From: JBOFEH01 sp051650265
Lineage (GTDB): Bacteria > Bacillota > Clostridia > Lachnospirales > Cellulosilyticaceae
Reading direction: 5' to 3'
NCBI GenBank assembly: GCA_051650265.1
Contig: JBOFIR010000028.1
Span: forward strand, 1 to 7,494
Length of the DNA stretch: 7,494 bases
Numbering within the stretch: position 1 is the first letter of the stretch; the number at the start of each line of letters is the position of its first letter. This document shows, piece after piece, positions 6,289 to 7,494 of this stretch. The notes below the pieces were generated by a model. That model was not told where the DNA came from. It saw only the letters and a list, made by a program, of their open reading frames with translations, and did no database searches. The position numbers and the translations under genes were made by a program.

Positions 6289-7002
6289 TCACAAATAGAG
6301 TTGAAACGCCTCTTTGACCTGTTTGGCACGATAGCGACTCAGCGGCAATGCCTCTCCACCCTCTAGCATCACTTGATCTCGCTCGACACGTGACACATAG
6401 TCCATATTCACCACCACGGATCTGTAGATCATGAGAAAGCGCTCCCGGTCCAGTAGGTCATGGAGCTCACTGAGTTGATAATTCACCTCATACGCATCCG
6501 CGTGGGTTTTTATTTTAACATATCTGCCAACTTTTTCAAAATAAATAATATCATGTTCCCTCAGTTTGACTTCACCTTGATTAGTTTTAAAGAACGTAAT
6601 CACCTTAGACTGCTTGATCGTCTTATGAATCACCTTGTGAAGCAGTGGCCCCAATTCCTCTTCAAAATGCTTTTTGCGAATAAATCCTAGTGGCATATAA
6701 TCAAAGCACTTAAACACATACTCACTATAGGCCGTCATGAAGATAATGATTACCTCCTCACCATAGTGGCCTCTGATCTTCTTAGCAAGACGAAAGCCCT
6801 CTTCCTCCCGTTCCAGATCAATATCCAAAAAAACTACCGTGTTGTGTCTCTCAAGACTTGGCAGCGCCTCCAAGAAACTCTTGGAGTGATCATGGCAGGT
6901 GATGTGATAGTCCACATCTTCCCCACCAAGATAACTACTAATACGCTCTGCCGTATATTCTAGCAGCGTTGTATCGTCCTCACAAATTACCACATTAAGC
7001 AT
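6289..7002 (-). CDS. LytTR family response regulator (AgrA-like)
   Basis: This is a 237-residue regulator. The receiver domain (about 1-120) starts MLNVVICEDD, giving the acidic pocket Glu8/Asp9/Asp10, and has the phospho-accepting Asp60 in VVFLDIDLE, the switch Thr90 in FMTAYSEYV, and a conserved basic pair in GFIRKKHFEEEL (Lys110). The LytTR DNA-binding domain (about 134-235) includes IIYFEKVGRYVKIKT, FLMIYRSVVVNMDYVSRVE and LPLSRYRAKQVKEAF. LytTR regulators bind direct repeats upstream of target promoters. ATG 7002 is chosen over the in-frame TTG at 7017 because receivers normally begin directly at the LNVVICEDD strand, and because GAGG (7015-7012) gives a 9-nt spacing to it. The gene overlaps the peptidase gene by 8 bp, implying translational coupling, and precedes its kinase by 28 bp. 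Confidence 0.93.
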   Translation of the reverse strand: MLNVVICEDDTTLLEYTAERISSYLGGEDVDYHITCHDHSKSFLEALPSLERHNTVVFLDIDLEREEEGFRLAKKIRGHYGEEVIIIFMTAYSEYVFKCFDYMPLGFIRKKHFEEELGPLLHKVIHKTIKQSKVITFFKTNQGEVKLREHDIIYFEKVGRYVKIKTHADAYEVNYQLSELHDLLDRERFLMIYRSVVVNMDYVSRVERDQVMLEGGEALPLSRYRAKQVKEAFQLYL

Positions 7003-7494
7003 GCATAAAGGCCTCAATTTCTTCTACTGTCTTGATAATATCAGATGAGAGTACCTCGCAACCTGTCTCTGTCACTACCACATCATCTTCAATACGGATA
7101 CCAATCGCCTCTTCTGCGATATAGATCCCTGGCTCTACAGTGATCACCATACCTGCCTCTAGAGGAATCGCACCAGAACCCACATCATGTGTATCCAGCC
7201 CAAGGAAATGGCTCACACCATGATAGTAGTATTGGCTCACATCATCCATCGACTCAGCCATACCCAGTTCACCCAGTGCTTCTAGGTAGTAGGCTCTCAC
7301 GATTTCATTAAGTTCTCTAAGGAGTACACCAGGCTTGACCTCTGCAATCACACGTCGTTGCGCTTCAAGTACCATGTTGTAGAATACTTTCTGGCGGTCA
7401 CCATACTTCCCAGAAGCTGGGAACGTACGGCTAATATCTGCATTATAGTACTGATACTGCGCTCCCAAGTCAAAGAGGATCATCGCGCCCTCTG
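6995..7494 (-). CDS. Xaa-Pro aminopeptidase family metallopeptidase (M24B), C-terminal part; start lies beyond the right edge
   Basis: About 165 residues of the C-terminal pita-bread domain are visible, and the frame stays open to the right edge (EGA before MILFDLGAQY). The five M24 metal ligands are all present: Asp in LFDLGAQY, Asp in NADISRTFP, the second His of HGVSHFLGLDTHD, Glu in TVEPGIY and Glu in RIEDDVVV. The surrounding GLDTHD and EAGMVITVEPGIYI segments are typical of PepP, which removes N-terminal residues preceding proline from peptides using two manganese ions. The start, including any creatinase-like N-terminal domain, is outside the window. Its last codons overlap the response-regulator start by 8 bp, so the peptidase and the two-component pair are probably cotranscribed. 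Aminopeptidase versus Xaa-Pro dipeptidase cannot be settled from this part. Confidence 0.9.
   Translation of the reverse strand, partial: EGAMILFDLGAQYQYYNADISRTFPASGKYGDRQKVFYNMVLEAQRRVIAEVKPGVLLRELNEIVRAYYLEALGELGMAESMDDVSQYYYHGVSHFLGLDTHDVGSGAIPLEAGMVITVEPGIYIAEEAIGIRIEDDVVVTETGCEVLSSDIIKTVEEIEAFMHA
7012..7015 (-). promoter_or_regulatory. Ribosome binding site deciding the response-regulator start
   Basis: GAGG on the minus strand lies 9 nt before ATG 7002, inside the last codons of the peptidase gene. The competing TTG at 7017 directly abuts this motif and has no purine-rich site at a suitable distance that I can see. Confidence 0.55.

Noticed and set aside
4959..7002. A complete agr quorum-sensing locus
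   Set aside because: No AgrB-type processing protease or AgrD-like precursor is encoded in the window, and the gene order is regulator then kinase.

Overview
The window looks like chromosomal DNA from a Bacillota bacterium, probably a clostridium-like anaerobe. This rests on strong AGGAGG-type ribosome binding sites, sigma-A-like promoters, an AgrC-type GHKL kinase paired with a LytTR regulator, a pair of short ChrA proteins, and a two-domain L25/Ctc protein. The exact lineage cannot be named from this sequence. It is gene-dense: nine protein genes, two of them cut by the window edges, and no tRNA, rRNA, CRISPR array or insertion sequence that I can see.

Left block (1-3495, minus strand). 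Five genes read leftward as one probable operon: a membrane-anchored double-Cache sensor protein with no output domain; two short chromate-transporter-family (ChrA) proteins joined by an ATGA overlap; an aromatic-acid-exporter-family (ArAE/DUF939) protein whose ribosome binding site lies inside the upstream chrA gene; and a DUF1294 membrane protein that runs off the left edge. All five products are membrane proteins. The layout suggests a ligand-sensing and export module, but the substrate is unknown.

Divergent promoter region (3496-3657). This holds a minus-strand promoter for the left operon, a 6-2-6 inverted repeat over its -35 box, and a good plus-strand promoter.

Middle block (3658-4921, plus strand). 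A TraX-family membrane protein is followed by a divergent L25/Ctc-like ribosomal protein. The 61-nt gap between them can fold so that the end of traX pairs with the Shine-Dalgarno of the L25 gene, next to a T-run. This could be a poor terminator, a translational switch, or both.

Right block (4959-7494, minus strand). A metallopeptidase of the Xaa-Pro aminopeptidase family (M24B; 5' end outside the window), a LytTR response regulator and an AgrC-like histidine kinase read leftward with overlapping or near-touching ends. They look like one transcript that ends in a strong bidirectional terminator shared with the L25 gene. No agrB or agrD is present, so the signal read by the kinase is unknown.

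The most interesting points are the output-less Cache protein at the head of an exporter operon, the foldable leader over the L25 start, and the peptidase-linked AgrCA-like pair. None is proof of a new system.
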